In this document: one piece after another, positions 1 to 9,043 of the stretch
Position numbering within the stretch: the first letter of the stretch is position 1
Layout of the letters: each line of letters begins with the position of its first letter
NCBI RefSeq assembly: GCF_008632335.1
Contig: NZ_VWXX01000002.1
Span: forward strand, 248,001 to 312,000
Reading direction: 5' to 3'
Length of the DNA stretch: 64,000 nt
From: Thiohalocapsa marina
GTDB taxonomy: Bacteria; Pseudomonadota; Gammaproteobacteria; Chromatiales; Chromatiaceae
Made by a program: the position numbers and the translations under genes
Notes under the pieces: model-generated
What the model was told of the DNA's origin: nothing
Databases searched by the model: none
The model's input: the letters and a program-made list of their open reading frames with translations, nothing else

Positions 1-1676
1 TCGGCGTCCGCCCGCAGGGCCTCCAGCAGCCGGCCGAGATCGACCTCGCTGGCCAGGCCGCGCAGCGCGGTTGTGGACCCCGGGGCCGCGATGGCGTTTC
101 GGCCCTGGTTCTGATTCTGGCCGAGCGGTCGCTCCAGCTCCGCCCGCAGGGTGCCGGCGTAGAACGCCCCCACAGCGATCTGCGCCCGGGCAACGCCGCC
201 CCCAACCCGTGCATCCACCGACAGGTCCTGATAGTCCAGCGCGCTCAGGTGTAGCTGTCCTGCCGCCAGCGTCAGTCTCAGATCCGTGCCAGGCTCCGGT
301 TGCGGCAGCGCGGGCCAGGCGGCAGGGTCATCCAGGACCGGATCGCAGGCCAGGTCACCCGTTGGCCCTGGGTCCGGATTTTGTTCCGGGTTTTGTTCCA
401 GATCCGGGGCTGATGCGGGCCGGCTGGCCAGATACGGGGTCAGATCCACGCCCCCGCCGTGAGTGCTCAGGGCAAGCTCGGTGCCGGGTCGCCGTCCGCT
501 GCCGAGCCGGGCCGCGCCGGCCACCGGGATGCCGTCCACGGAAAGGCGCAACCGGGACAGGGTCAGACCATCCGGCGTCAGCGCGATCAGGCCGTCGCCG
601 GCCACACAGCGCAGTGTCTGGTCGCTGCCCGGCAAGGCGCGCCCGGCCTCGGCCAGCCAGGCGCGCAGATCGAGCCCTTCCAGCTGCATCCGGCGCTGCA
701 TCGGTGTGGTGCCCGGGGCTTCCTCTGCAAGGTCGCGCAGGCGCAGGCGCAATGCGCCCGAGGCCAGACGCAGGTGCAGGCCTTCCGTCCGGCCCGTTGC
801 CAGCAGGTAGTCGAGCTCACCGGTCAGTTCCAGCGGCAGCGGGCGCGCTGCTCCGAACGCCACATCCTCGCCCTGCAGGCGCAGTCCGCGCAGCCGCAGG
901 CGTTCGGTGCCGGCTGCACCGACCACGTCCGCATCGGATTCGAGTGTCAACGTGGCGTTGACTCGAGGGTTGTCGCCGGTGAGATGCAGGCGGGCATCCA
1001 CGCGTGCGGTACCACCCCGCGAGAAGCTGTCCCCGTCGCGCTGCGACAGCGACCAGGCCGGCCCCGGCTGGTCCGCCGGGTAGTGCAGCGTGACATGATC
1101 GGCGGTGATGTCGAGCCGCTGCGCCCGGGACTGCCACCAGGGCAGCAAGACCGGCCCCAGATCCGCAGAGGTACCAGCCTCGACGGGCTTGGTTGCGGGC
1201 TCGGTCGCATGGCGCGCGCTGCTGGCCCCGGCGCCATGCTGGGCGTCGTGGGGCAAGTGCCCCGGAGATCCGTTCAGAGGGCGATTCAGAGCAAGGCCCT
1301 GGACGCGGATCGACGCCAACTCCAGCCGGCCCTGCAGCAATGGCAGCACGCGGCCCTCGATGGCCAGCCGCTCGATCGACAAGGCGCCGGCGGGCTGTTC
1401 GGCTTCCTGTTGGGTCGCTTCGGGCGCAACCGGATAGGTCAGGCGGATGGACTGCATCTCGACCCGCGGATGCGGCAGCAGGCGCAGATCACTGATGGCG
1501 CCGAGGTGCAGGGTCCAGCCGGAGTCGATCAGGTCGGAATCGGCCATTACCGCCGCCTCCAGCCGGCGGGCCATGGATTCGCGGTCGATCAGCAGCGGGC
1601 CTGCGGTGACAAGGGCCAGCGCGGACAGGCCCACCAGGGCGAGGAGCAGAAGCAACAGGCGTTTCATCAGGCGCAT
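1..1676 (-). CDS. AsmA-family envelope protein, C-terminus cut by window edge
   Basis: An open frame runs 558 codons from the ATG at 1676 to the window edge without a stop. The product starts MRLMKR, followed by a leucine-rich membrane segment (about residues 7-26), then a long alternating polar/hydrophobic region with phrases such as LRLDLRGL-like strands, as expected for the beta-rich periplasmic part of AsmA/YhdP/TamB-type proteins. Members of that group are inner-membrane anchored and act in outer-membrane biogenesis or lipid transfer. A second in-frame ATG (1667) is possible. A 540-codon frame on the plus strand covers the same bases but has no recognisable domain. The subfamily cannot be settled without the C-terminus. 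Confidence 0.75.
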   Translation of the reverse strand, partial: MRLMKRLLLLLLALVGLSALALVTAGPLLIDRESMARRLEAAVMADSDLIDSGWTLHLGAISDLRLLPHPRVEMQSIRLTYPVAPEATQQEAEQPAGALSIERLAIEGRVLPLLQGRLELASIRVQGLALNRPLNGSPGHLPHDAQHGAGASSARHATEPATKPVEAGTSADLGPVLLPWWQSRAQRLDITADHVTLHYPADQPGPAWSLSQRDGDSFSRGGTARVDARLHLTGDNPRVNATLTLESDADVVGAAGTERLRLRGLRLQGEDVAFGAARPLPLELTGELDYLLATGRTEGLHLRLASGALRLRLRDLAEEAPGTTPMQRRMQLEGLDLRAWLAEAGRALPGSDQTLRCVAGDGLIALTPDGLTLSRLRLSVDGIPVAGAARLGSGRRPGTELALSTHGGGVDLTPYLASRPASAPDLEQNPEQNPDPGPTGDLACDPVLDDPAAWPALPQPEPGTDLRLTLAAGQLHLSALDYQDLSVDARVGGGVARAQIAVGAFYAGTLRAELERPLGQNQNQGRNAIAAPGSTTALRGLASEVDLGRLLEALRADA

Positions 1677-1700
1677 GGGGTTCAGCGACCTTGTCCGGGT

Positions 1701-2018
1701 TCAGTCATCAGTGCGTGCGTGGCCGCAGCGCCAGCACAGGTCGAAGGCGCCATCCACCAGCTCGCCGCAGCCATGGCAGACCCAGGAGCTGCGCGGCTCC
1801 CGGCGCGCATCGGCCAGGAAGGCCTGCAGCAGGGCTTGTGCGCGTTCCAGGTCCTGGTCGTGGATGATCCAGACGCCGGGGTAGACATCCGCCGGCAACT
1901 CGCCCACGGCGCCGGTCAGGTAGTCGCCCAGCACGGTATTGTCGATCAGGTGGCGATCGAGCAGATCGCTCAGCAGCTGCGCCTCGATGCGGTCGCCGGC
2001 TTGATAGAGTCGCTGCAT
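1701..2018 (-). CDS. DUF2007-type small protein with C-terminal zinc ribbon
   Basis: The 105-residue product begins MQRLYQAGDRIEAQLL and has the short ferredoxin-like DUF2007 core (a motif around residues 3-70 that pairs a variable 'who am I' N-terminus with HDQDLERAQALL). It ends with two Cys-x2-Cys knuckles (CHGC at about 81 and CWRC at about 94), a likely zinc ribbon. The family is called a putative signal-transducing protein, but no biochemical role is established. The ATG at 2018 was chosen because the frame further upstream runs into the tRNA gene. It lies 24 bases upstream of the AsmA-like gene on the same strand, so the two may be cotranscribed. Confidence 0.75.
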   Translation of the reverse strand: MQRLYQAGDRIEAQLLSDLLDRHLIDNTVLGDYLTGAVGELPADVYPGVWIIHDQDLERAQALLQAFLADARREPRSSWVCHGCGELVDGAFDLCWRCGHARTDD

Positions 2019-2032
2019 GGCAGGGAGAGAAA

Positions 2033-2106
2033 TGGAGCGGGTGATGGGAATCGAACCCACGTCATCAGCTTGGGAAGCTGAGGTTCTACCATTGAACTAC
2101 ACCCGC
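2033..2106 (-). tRNA. tRNA-Gly (anticodon CCC)
   Basis: The minus strand folds as a 74-nt tRNA with encoded CCA. The acceptor stem is GCGGGTG/CACCCGC, the D-loop region is GTTCAATGGTAGAAC, and the anticodon stem TCAGC/GCTGA encloses the loop TTCCCAA, giving anticodon CCC. The T arm contains GGTTCGATTCC. The CCA end corresponds to tgg at 2033-2035 on the plus strand. Confidence 0.95.
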
Positions 2107-2286
2107 GACAGACCAGGATTGTAGGGCGGTGACCGGGCCTCGGCAAGCCCCGCGAGCCAGCCAGCGACGCGGCCTCGTGATTGACTTCCTAGATCAGCCT
2201 GTTCAGTGCGGCAATGGCAGCGATCTGGGCGAACATCACTGGCAGCCAGGTTCGGAACCTGGCTGCGACAGGGCCCGTCTCCTTGA

Positions 2287-2440
2287 GGAGACGCTGGTTT
2301 ATTGGCCATCCTGGCCAGAATCAGCACGTGATTCGAAAACGCGGTTTCCGCATCACTTCATTTCCAGCGGCTTGCGCCGCTAAACATGGCGGGGCCTCCT
2401 GCCCCGCACGGGAAATGCTGAATAGATCAGCGTTTGCTTA
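2287..2440 (+). repeat. Dispersed intergenic repeat family R1, copy A
   Basis: This element opens with GAGACGCTGGTTTATTGGCC and contains a hairpin GGCCATCCTGGCC, the block GATTCGAAAACGCGG, a second hairpin around AGCGGCTTGCGCCGCT, a third around GCGGGGCCTCCTGCCCCGC, and ends TCAGCGTTTGCTTA. Its two ends are roughly inverted (CGCTGATTTA-like). The same layout occurs at 4297-4440 and, reversed, at 18128-18250; a partial copy is at 26727-26777. It ends exactly on the stop codon of apbC. Confidence 0.85.
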
Positions 2441-3529
2441 ATTGTTCTCGATCACGATCCTGGGGAACTTCGCCGCATAATCCTTGGCCTGCAGCGACAG
2501 CTTGGCGGCGGTCTTGCGGGCGATCTCGCGGTAGATCTGGCTGACGCGCGACTCCGGATCGGCCACCACGCTGGGCTTGCCGCTGTCGGTCTCCTCGCGG
2601 ATGTGGATGTCCAGCGGCAGCGCGCCGAGCAACTGGATGCCGTACTGCTCCGCCATGCGGCCGCCGCCGCCCTCGCCGAAGATGTGCTCCTCGTGGCCGC
2701 ACTTGGAGCAGATGTGGATGCTCATGTTCTCCACCACGCCCAGCACCGGCACCTCCACCTTCTGGAACATCTTCAGGCCCTTGCGGGCGTCGAGCAGGGC
2801 GATGTCCTGGGGCGTGGTGACGATGACGGCGCCGGAGACCGGCACCTTCTGCGCCAGGGTCAGCTGGGTGTCGCCGGTGCCCGGCGGCAGGTCGATGACC
2901 AGGTAGTCCAGCTCGGACCAGTTGGTGTCATTGAGCAGCTGCTCCAGCGCCTGGGTGACCATGGGGCCGCGCCAGATCATCGGCGTCTCCTCGTCGATGA
3001 GGAAGCCGATGGACATGGCCTGCAGATGATAGCTGTTCATCGGCTCCAGGCTGTTGCCGTCCTTGGACTCGGGCTTGCCGGTGATGCCGAGCATGCGCGG
3101 TTGCGACGGGCCGTAGATGTCGGCGTCGAGGATGCCGACCTTGGCGCCCTCGGCGGACAGGGCCAGGGCCAGATTGACCGCGGTGGTGGACTTGCCGACG
3201 CCGCCCTTGCCCGAGGCGACGGCGATGATGTTCTTGACGTTGTCGATGGGCTTCAGGGACTTCTGCACCGAATGAGACCGGATCTCCCAGTCCACGTCCA
3301 CCTGCGCCGCGCTGACCCCGGGCAGGGCCTCGACGTGCTGCTTCACCGCCTCCGCGATACCGCTCGCGGCGCCCTTGGCCGGGAAGCCCAGGGTGATGCC
3401 GACCTTGACCTGGTCGCCCTCGATCTCGACGGTCCTGACGGACTTGGTCGACACCAGGTCGCGCCCCAGGTGCGGCTCGACGTATTCCTTGATGGCGGCT
3501 TCGACGGTTTCTCTGGTCAGCTCGGACAT
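2438..3529 (-). CDS. apbC: Mrp/ApbC family Fe-S cluster carrier ATPase
   Basis: The 363-residue product has an N-terminal MIP18/DUF59 domain (about 1-85) and a Mrp/NBP35 P-loop domain with the deviant Walker A GKGGVGKST at about 107-115. A later IDLPPGTGD motif and a CSKCGH cysteine pair near residue 285 are the expected dimer-interface Fe-S ligands. The family binds and delivers [4Fe-4S] clusters to apo-proteins in the cytosol. Length and domain order are normal for the bacterial family. The ATG start is preceded by GGGAGTCATATCC. The stop overlaps the end of repeat R1 copy A. Confidence 0.95.
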   Translation of the reverse strand: MSELTRETVEAAIKEYVEPHLGRDLVSTKSVRTVEIEGDQVKVGITLGFPAKGAASGIAEAVKQHVEALPGVSAAQVDVDWEIRSHSVQKSLKPIDNVKNIIAVASGKGGVGKSTTAVNLALALSAEGAKVGILDADIYGPSQPRMLGITGKPESKDGNSLEPMNSYHLQAMSIGFLIDEETPMIWRGPMVTQALEQLLNDTNWSELDYLVIDLPPGTGDTQLTLAQKVPVSGAVIVTTPQDIALLDARKGLKMFQKVEVPVLGVVENMSIHICSKCGHEEHIFGEGGGGRMAEQYGIQLLGALPLDIHIREETDSGKPSVVADPESRVSQIYREIARKTAAKLSLQAKDYAAKFPRIVIENN

Positions 3530-3935
3530 GGATATGACTCCCTGGTCGGAAAAGGGGGATCGGCGCTGGTCGTCTGGAACTCCATGACGAGGCGGCCGCG
3601 GTGATTGCGGGTTGGTGTCGGCTCGCGAACCGGGCTGTCGCAGCGCTGTGGCGGGCTCGGAGCGTGCTGGACCGGAACTGGTATCAGCAAACGCTAATTC
3701 AAGGGAGGCGCCCGGATATCCGGCGCCATGTCGGCACAGTTGAACTCTGTCCGAGTTCGCCCAACTGGCAGAAAATTGCGCGGGATGTCGGATGTCATCG
3801 GGACAGCGTCTTCGCCGACATCCGGCCGGGGCGAGGGCCAGGCGCTTTCAGGCAGCGGGCCTGGCAGCGACTCGGCGTCACCGCGTTCCGACCCGTCAAG
3901 TTTCGACCCATCAAGCCCAGATCAGGAGTGCCTTC
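3530..3935. other. Intergenic gap between apbC and the DUF971 gene
   Basis: About 400 bases separate two divergently transcribed genes, so promoters for both should lie here, but no clear -35/-10 pair stands out. A short hairpin GGCGCCCGGATATCCGGCGCC sits near 3707-3727. The decamer AGCAAACGCT at about 3686 is shared with the end of repeat R1 and may be a remnant. Open frames crossing the gap have no recognisable product. Confidence 0.5.
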
Positions 3936-4295
3936 ATGCCGACCCCCACCGAGTTCAACCTGCATCGTGCCTCGCGCGTCCTCGAGGTCACCTTCGACGA
4001 TGGCTCCCACTTCAACCTGCCGCTGGAGCTGTTGCGTGTCTACTCGCCGTCCGCCGAAGTCCAGGGCCATGGCCCGGGGCAGCGGGTGCTGCAGGTGGGC
4101 AAGGAGGACGTCAACATCGACCGGATCGAGCCGGTGGGCAACTATGCCGTCTGCCTGCACTTCGACGACGAGCACAACACCGGCATCTACTCCTGGGAGT
4201 ATCTGTACAACCTGGGCCGTAACCAGCAGGGCCTGTGGCATGACTACCTGGCGGAGCTGGAAAAGGCCGGCCACAAGCGCAAGCCAAGTCACTAG
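3936..4295 (+). CDS. DUF971 (gamma-butyrobetaine hydroxylase-like N-domain) protein
   Basis: The 119-residue product matches the stand-alone DUF971/GBBH-like N-terminal domain: LEVTFDDGSHFNLPLELLRVY near the start, and YAVCLHFDDEHNTGIYSWEYL around 70-95. Such short proteins are found beside ubiE in many proteobacteria and some members have been linked to Fe-S metabolism, but the role here is unknown. The start at 3936 was chosen over longer upstream starts because AGGAG lies 9 bases before it and the conserved domain begins at once. It lies upstream of ubiE, separated by repeat R1 copy B. Confidence 0.85.
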   Translation: MPTPTEFNLHRASRVLEVTFDDGSHFNLPLELLRVYSPSAEVQGHGPGQRVLQVGKEDVNIDRIEPVGNYAVCLHFDDEHNTGIYSWEYLYNLGRNQQGLWHDYLAELEKAGHKRKPSH

Positions 4296-4296
4296 G

Positions 4297-4440
4297 GAGA
4301 CGCTGATTTACCGGCCTCCTGGCCAAAAATCAGCACGCGATTCGAAAACGCGGTTTCCGCATCGCTGCAGCTTCAGCGGCATGCGCCGCCAGCAATGGCG
4401 GGGCCTCCTGCCCCGCACGGGTATGCTGAATGACTCAGCA
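4297..4440 (+). repeat. Dispersed intergenic repeat family R1, copy B
   Basis: It begins GAGACGCTGATTTACCGGCC immediately after the TAG of the DUF971 gene and ends near GCTGAATGACTCAGCA. It shares the GATTCGAAAACGCGG block, the GCGGCATGCGCCGCC hairpin and the GGGGCCTCCTGCCCC hairpin with copy A, with stem changes in several hairpins. Confidence 0.85.
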
Positions 4441-4567
4441 GTACCCTCAGCTTCCCGAGGGTGCGTCGAACGGGCTGCCCCGGAACGGCCGCAGCTGACT
4501 TTGCGCAAGCCACGCGTACCGCCTGGGCTGGTAGAATCACCGGCTGGACATCACGGAGCATTTCTTC

Positions 4568-5317
4568 ATGACCGACGACAAGACCACCCACTTCGGCTAC
4601 CAGGAGGTCCCTGTCGGCGAGAAGCAGGCCCGCGTGCGTGCGGTGTTCGATTCGGTGGCCACCCGCTACGACATCATGAATGACCTGATGTCCATGGGCA
4701 TCCATCGGCTCTGGAAGCGGCGCGCCATCGAGATGGCCGGCGTGCGCCGCGGCCAGCAGGTGCTGGACCTGGCCGCCGGCACCGGTGACCTGGCGGAGCG
4801 CTTCTCCGAGATCGTCGGCCCGGACGGCGCGGTGGTGATGTCTGACATCAACGAGGCCATGCTCAGCCAGGGACGTGCCCGGCTGGTGGATGCCGGTCGC
4901 GTGGGCAATCTCGACTATGCCATCGCCAATGCCGAGGCCCTGCCGTTTGCTGACAACAGCTTCGACTGCGTCACCATCGGCTTCGGGTTGCGCAATGTCA
5001 CCCACAAGCAGCTGGCGCTGAACGAGATGTTCCGCGTGTTGCGCCCGGGTGGTCGCGCTCTGATCCTGGAATTCTCCCACCCCACGATTGACCCGTTGGC
5101 AAAGGCGTACGACCTCTACTCCTTTACCATGCTGCCGCTCATGGGCAAGCTGGTGACCGGCGACTCGGACAGCTATCGCTACCTGGCCGAGTCCATCCGC
5201 ATGCATCCGGACCAGGAGACCCTGCTGTCGATGCTGGAACAGGCCGGCTTCGAGCGCTGCAGCTACCAGAACCTCACCGCCGGCGTGGTGGCGATCCACC
5301 GCGGCTACAAGCTCTGA
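4568..5317 (+). CDS. ubiE: Ubiquinone/menaquinone C-methyltransferase UbiE
   Basis: The 249-residue product is a class I SAM methyltransferase that C-methylates demethylmenaquinone and the matching ubiquinone intermediate. Visible signatures are [20 protein letters not shown] near the N-terminus, the SAM-binding [14 protein letters not shown] at about 67-80, and [10 protein letters not shown] around 138-147, all typical of UbiE/MenG. Length is standard. It is followed 8 bases later by ubiJ and then ubiB, the usual gammaproteobacterial ubi operon. Because a men cluster also lies in the window, this enzyme probably serves both quinones. Confidence 0.97.
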   Translation: MTDDKTTHFGYQEVPVGEKQARVRAVFDSVATRYDIMNDLMSMGIHRLWKRRAIEMAGVRRGQQVLDLAAGTGDLAERFSEIVGPDGAVVMSDINEAMLSQGRARLVDAGRVGNLDYAIANAEALPFADNSFDCVTIGFGLRNVTHKQLALNEMFRVLRPGGRALILEFSHPTIDPLAKAYDLYSFTMLPLMGKLVTGDSDSYRYLAESIRMHPDQETLLSMLEQAGFERCSYQNLTAGVVAIHRGYKL

Positions 5318-5325
5318 GAGACGCC

Positions 5326-5976
5326 ATGTACCTAGACGGCACGCAGACGCCCGCGGACGAGGGCATCCAGCTCCCGGATGCGGCACTGGCCGCGGTGCAG
5401 ACCGCCGTCAATGCCGTGCTGGGGCTCGATCCCGAGGGCGCAGCCCGCCTGGCCGCCATCCAGGGCCGGGTGTTGCGGCTGGAGCTCGCTGGCTTTGGCA
5501 CCCGCGTCTGCGTGGTGCCCGGCAAGGCCACGCTGATGCTGTATGGTAATTACCAGGCGGAGCCGGACTGCACCGTGCGCGGCAGCGCGGCGGCGCTGCT
5601 GGGCATGGCCCTGGCCGAGCACCGCGAGGATTCGGTGTTCTCGGGTGACGTCGAGATCAGCGGCGACAACGCGCTGGCGCAGACCCTGGGCGAGATCCTG
5701 CAGGGACTCGACATCGACTGGCAGGAACTGCTGTCGAAGGCGGTCGGCGACGTCGTCGCCGAAGGCATCGCCCGCCAGGCGCGCGATGCCGACCGCTGGG
5801 CGCGACGCAGCGCCGACACCCTGACCCGGAACCTGGGTGAATGGCTGCAGGAAGAGGCACGCATGCTGCCCGCCCGGGACGAGCTGCAGGGGTTCCTCGA
5901 CGCCGTCGACACCCTGCGCGACGACACCGAGCGCCTGGCCGCGCGGGTCGATCGCCTGGCCGCGCGTCGCCGCTGA
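5326..5976 (+). CDS. ubiJ: Ubiquinone biosynthesis accessory factor UbiJ
   Basis: The 216-residue product has an SCP2-like lipid-binding domain (about 25-130; SAAALLGMALAEHREDSVFSG) followed by a charged C-terminal coiled coil (about 150-215), the layout of UbiJ. UbiJ helps assemble the cytosolic Ubi complex and holds hydrophobic ubiquinone intermediates. Position between ubiE and ubiB supports the call. GAGAGACGCC precedes the ATG. Sequence is poorly conserved in the family, so context carries much of the weight. Confidence 0.9.
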   Translation: MYLDGTQTPADEGIQLPDAALAAVQTAVNAVLGLDPEGAARLAAIQGRVLRLELAGFGTRVCVVPGKATLMLYGNYQAEPDCTVRGSAAALLGMALAEHREDSVFSGDVEISGDNALAQTLGEILQGLDIDWQELLSKAVGDVVAEGIARQARDADRWARRSADTLTRNLGEWLQEEARMLPARDELQGFLDAVDTLRDDTERLAARVDRLAARRR

Positions 5977-6017
5977 TGACGCCCCCGCTTCTCCGTCTCG
6001 AGCCCTAGACAACGGCC

Positions 6018-7679
6018 ATGCTGCGCGTTTCGCAGGCCCTGCGCCTGGTACATATCAACATCGTTCTGCTGCGGCACGGCCTCGACGAGGTCGTCACCGC
6101 TACGCGCCTGTTCCGGCCGCTGCGTTTTCTGCTCTACCTGGCGCCCTGGCATTGGTTCAGGCGTGACCTGCCGCCCTATCCGGTGCGGGTGCGCCTGGCG
6201 CTGGAGCAGCTGGGGCCGATCTTCATCAAGTTCGGGCAGATCCTGTCCACCCGCGTCGATCTGCTGCCGCCGGAGCTGGCGGTGGAACTGGCCAAGCTGC
6301 AGGATCGGGTGCCCCCCTTTGGCGGCGCCGAGGCCCGCGCGCTGATCGAGAAGGCCTGGGGGCGGCCGGTGGAGGAGGTGCTGGCCGAGTTCCAGGAGCA
6401 GCCGCTGGCCTCGGCCTCCATCGCCCAGGTGCACGCCGGGCGTCTGCGCGACGGTCGCGAGATCATCGTCAAGGTGTTGCGGCCCGGCATCGAGAAGACC
6501 ATCCGCCGCGATGTCGACCTGCTGTTCGCCTTTGCGCGTCTGGTACAGCGCTACTTCCCTGAAGGTCGCCGGCTGCGCCCGGTGGAGGTGGTGCAGGAGT
6601 ACGAGAAGACCATCTTCGACGAGCTGAACCTGCAGCGCGAGGCGGCCAATGCCTCGCAGTTGCGGCGCAACTTCCGCCACAGCGAGGACCTCTACATCCC
6701 GGAGGTCCACTGGGACTGGACCCGCGCCAACGTCATGGTCATGGAGCGCATCTACGGCACGCCGGTGTCGCAGGTCGCCACGCTCAAGGAGCAGGGCATC
6801 AGCATGCGCCGGCTCGGCACCCGCGGCGTGGAGATCTTCTTCACCCAGGTGTTCCGCGACAACTTCTTCCATGCCGACATGCACCCGGGCAACATCTTCG
6901 TCGAGCCCAGCGGGCGCTATATCTCGGTGGACTTCGGTATCGTCGGCACGCTCACCAAGGAAGACCAGCGCTACCTTGCGGAGAATCTGCTGGCGTTCTT
7001 CCATCGCGACTACCGGCGTGTGGCCGAGCTGCACCTGGAGTCCGGCTGGGTGCCCCAGGGCACCCGGGTCGAGGAGTTCGAATCGGCCATCCGCACCGTC
7101 TGCGAGCCGATCTTCGAGAAGCCGCTGTCCGAGATCTCCTTCGGCGCCTTCCTGGTCAACCTGTTCCAGACCGCGCGCCGCTTCGACATGGAGATCCAGC
7201 CCCAGCTGGTGCTGCTGGAGAAGACCCTGCTCAACATCGAGGGCCTCGGCCGGCAGCTCTATCCGGAGCTGGACCTCTGGACCACGGCCAAGCCCTACAT
7301 GGAGCGCTGGATGCGTGACCAGATCAGTCTGCGTACCCTGGTGCGTCGCAGTGCCGAGAATTGGCCGGCGCTGGTGGAGCGCTTGCCTGAGTTGCCCGGC
7401 GCACTGACCCGCCTGGTCGACCACCTCGACCGCCAGACATACACGCATCCGCACAGCCCGGCCAGCAATATCGACGCCGTCGCAAAGCAGTTGCAGCGCA
7501 ACAATCGGCGCACCACGTCGGCCCTTGCCGCGGTCGGCCTGACGGGCTGCGCCACGGCCCTGCTGCTGTTGCCCCAGCCCGCGCACTCCCCGCCGCTGCT
7601 GGTCCCCGCAGCCGCCGTGACGTTGCTCGCCACCAGTCTTGCCCTCGTCTGGCGCGCCCTGATCGTGCCCGCGCGCTAA
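6018..7679 (+). CDS. ubiB: ABC1/UbiB atypical kinase-like ATPase for ubiquinone synthesis
   Basis: The 553-residue product carries the UbiB hallmarks: the KxGQ motif in [11 protein letters not shown] (about 71-81), the alanine-rich loop [19 protein letters not shown], the catalytic-loop ADMHPGNIF and metal-binding DFGIVG near residues 285-310. Two hydrophobic helices at the C-terminus (about 505-550) anchor it in the inner membrane. UbiB proteins support ubiquinone synthesis, probably by moving intermediates out of the membrane with ATP. It is the third gene of the ubiE-ubiJ-ubiB run, 41 bases after ubiJ. Confidence 0.96.
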   Translation: MLRVSQALRLVHINIVLLRHGLDEVVTATRLFRPLRFLLYLAPWHWFRRDLPPYPVRVRLALEQLGPIFIKFGQILSTRVDLLPPELAVELAKLQDRVPPFGGAEARALIEKAWGRPVEEVLAEFQEQPLASASIAQVHAGRLRDGREIIVKVLRPGIEKTIRRDVDLLFAFARLVQRYFPEGRRLRPVEVVQEYEKTIFDELNLQREAANASQLRRNFRHSEDLYIPEVHWDWTRANVMVMERIYGTPVSQVATLKEQGISMRRLGTRGVEIFFTQVFRDNFFHADMHPGNIFVEPSGRYISVDFGIVGTLTKEDQRYLAENLLAFFHRDYRRVAELHLESGWVPQGTRVEEFESAIRTVCEPIFEKPLSEISFGAFLVNLFQTARRFDMEIQPQLVLLEKTLLNIEGLGRQLYPELDLWTTAKPYMERWMRDQISLRTLVRRSAENWPALVERLPELPGALTRLVDHLDRQTYTHPHSPASNIDAVAKQLQRNNRRTTSALAAVGLTGCATALLLLPQPAHSPPLLVPAAAVTLLATSLALVWRALIVPAR

Positions 7680-7792
7680 GATGTCGTTAACTGGCGCCTA
7701 GGCGCCAGGACGCATTTGCTGCTGCTAGGCGTCCCGCCCTGGCCCGCCATCGAAACGTTTTTTGATTGTCCATGGATTGACCCCGAGGCCGC

Positions 7793-8098
7793 ATGCCAAA
7801 GCTGTATGAGTATTTCGGCCTGGTCATCATGTTCTACGCGAATGAGCATGAACCGGTCCACGTGCATGCAAAATGCCAGGGACGGGAGGCGCGTGCCGAA
7901 CTGATCCTCCTCGAGGGTCAAGTGACGGAAATCCGCTTGACTGATGCCTTTGGGCACCCGCCGCTGACTCATCGGGAAATGGTCTATTTTAAAGAACTGG
8001 TTCGCGCCCGTGCTGATGAGATCGTTGCGAAGTGGATCGACTTTTTCGTGCTGCACAAGTCGGTCAAGCCTGAACATATTCAAAGGAGGCTCAAGTGA
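7793..8098 (+). CDS. DUF4160 protein, first gene of a two-gene unit
   Basis: The 101-residue product matches DUF4160: PKLYEYFGLVIMFYANEHEPVHVHAK at the start, with the conserved EPxHVHA motif at about residues 20-25, and a basic C-terminus. The function of the family is unknown. It overlaps the next gene by GTGA, and DUF4160-DUF2442 pairs of this kind recur across bacteria, which suggests a two-component module of toxin-antitoxin type; that is inference. AT content is higher than in neighbouring genes, consistent with acquisition. The start follows a run of CCGAGGCC; no strong ribosome site is seen. Confidence 0.8.
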   Translation: MPKLYEYFGLVIMFYANEHEPVHVHAKCQGREARAELILLEGQVTEIRLTDAFGHPPLTHREMVYFKELVRARADEIVAKWIDFFVLHKSVKPEHIQRRLK

Positions 8099-8379
8099 AG
8101 AGTGAGCTTATTCAGCTTGTGTCAGCAGAGCAGGTTGGCGAGTATCGGTTATGCCTGTGCTTCTCCGATGGTCGTAGGCAAGAAGTCGATTTCAAACCCT
8201 TTTTATCGAAAGCTCGCCATCCGGATCTGCGCGCCTATCTAGCCCCTGAACGCTTTGCGACCTTTCGCGTCGAGTATGGCGATCTGGTCTGGGGCGATTA
8301 TGATCTCTGCTTCCCCGTGATCGATCTCTATCGTAACGCCCTGGAGAATCATGTTTCGTCGGAGAACATCGCGGCTTGA
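8095..8379 (+). CDS. DUF2442 protein, second gene of the two-gene unit
   Basis: The 94-residue product matches DUF2442, with CFSDGRRQEVDFKPFL around 20-35 and a C-terminal LVWGDYDLCFPVIDLY segment. A GTG start at 8095 overlaps the TGA of the DUF4160 gene, and AAAGGAGG lies 5 bases upstream inside that gene, so the pair is translationally coupled. DUF2442 folds as a small alpha/beta domain often found beside putative toxin-like partners; no activity is established. It is probably the regulatory or neutralising partner if the pair is a toxin-antitoxin module. Confidence 0.8.
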   Translation: MKSELIQLVSAEQVGEYRLCLCFSDGRRQEVDFKPFLSKARHPDLRAYLAPERFATFRVEYGDLVWGDYDLCFPVIDLYRNALENHVSSENIAA

Positions 8380-8590
8380 TCGGCCGGTGCTTCTTCGGTT
8401 GGCGACATCGAAGCGGCGGAGGGAGACACGTCATTTGGCGACATACCGGCAACGCATCCAAGACCCAGGTCATGCAGGATATGATCTCTGCAGCTAATCT
8501 GTATGTTGCGCATAGCTGTAATGAGGGCCTCCCCTGCCGGGGCTGGCTCGACGCCGAGTAGTCACAATTCCATTCCGTTGGAGGCACCCT

Positions 8591-9004
8591 ATGAGCACGT
8601 GTAGTGAACAGGTTCTGAGCACCGTCCAGGACTTTCTCGATCGTTACGCGAAACAGGATCTCGAAGGCTGTCTCGCGCTCTTTAGCTCGACCAAGCCGAT
8701 CCTGGTCTTCGGCACCAATGCCGACGAGGTTGTCAGCGGGATCGAGCCGTTGCGTGCCAACCTGGTGAAGGATTTTTCCAACCTATCCAACATCCGCTGG
8801 GGTGAACGGCGCAAGCTCCATGTGGAGTGCGAGGGCGACCTGGCGAGTCTGCTGATCGAACTGCCGATCAGTTACGAGTCGGACGGAGCGGAGAACCGGG
8901 CGCTGTTTCGCTACGCCCTGACGCTGAACCGCGAGGGGGGCGAGTGGAAGATTCGGGCCGGCATGGCCAGCGTGCCGTTCGCGCCCGAGACCTACAGCTT
9001 CTGA
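8591..9004 (+). CDS. NTF2-like / SnoaL-type protein of unknown function
   Basis: The 137-residue product begins with a helix (VQDFLDRYAKQDLEGCLALF), followed by strands and ends GEWKIRAGMASVPFAP, the pattern of the cone-shaped NTF2-like (SnoaL_3) fold. Residues such as the early aspartates and FGTNADEVVSG match stress-linked members, but no catalytic set can be assigned. GTTGGAGG lies upstream of the ATG. No operon partner is evident. Confidence 0.7.
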   Translation: MSTCSEQVLSTVQDFLDRYAKQDLEGCLALFSSTKPILVFGTNADEVVSGIEPLRANLVKDFSNLSNIRWGERRKLHVECEGDLASLLIELPISYESDGAENRALFRYALTLNREGGEWKIRAGMASVPFAPETYSF

Positions 9005-9043
9005 GCGCAGTGCGGGGTCCGCAGACGAGAGGCGGCCTTTTTG

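Noticed and set aside
459-2081. 540-codon plus-strand frame
   Set aside because: It is antisense to the AsmA-like gene and runs on through the DUF2007 gene and into the tRNA; it has no domain and owes its length to high GC content.
3601-4683. 360-codon plus-strand frame spanning the DUF971 gene and ubiE start
   Set aside because: Out of frame with both real genes and without any recognisable domain.
8376-8561. 61-codon frame after the DUF2442 gene
   Set aside because: No ribosome site, no family, and composition like non-coding sequence.
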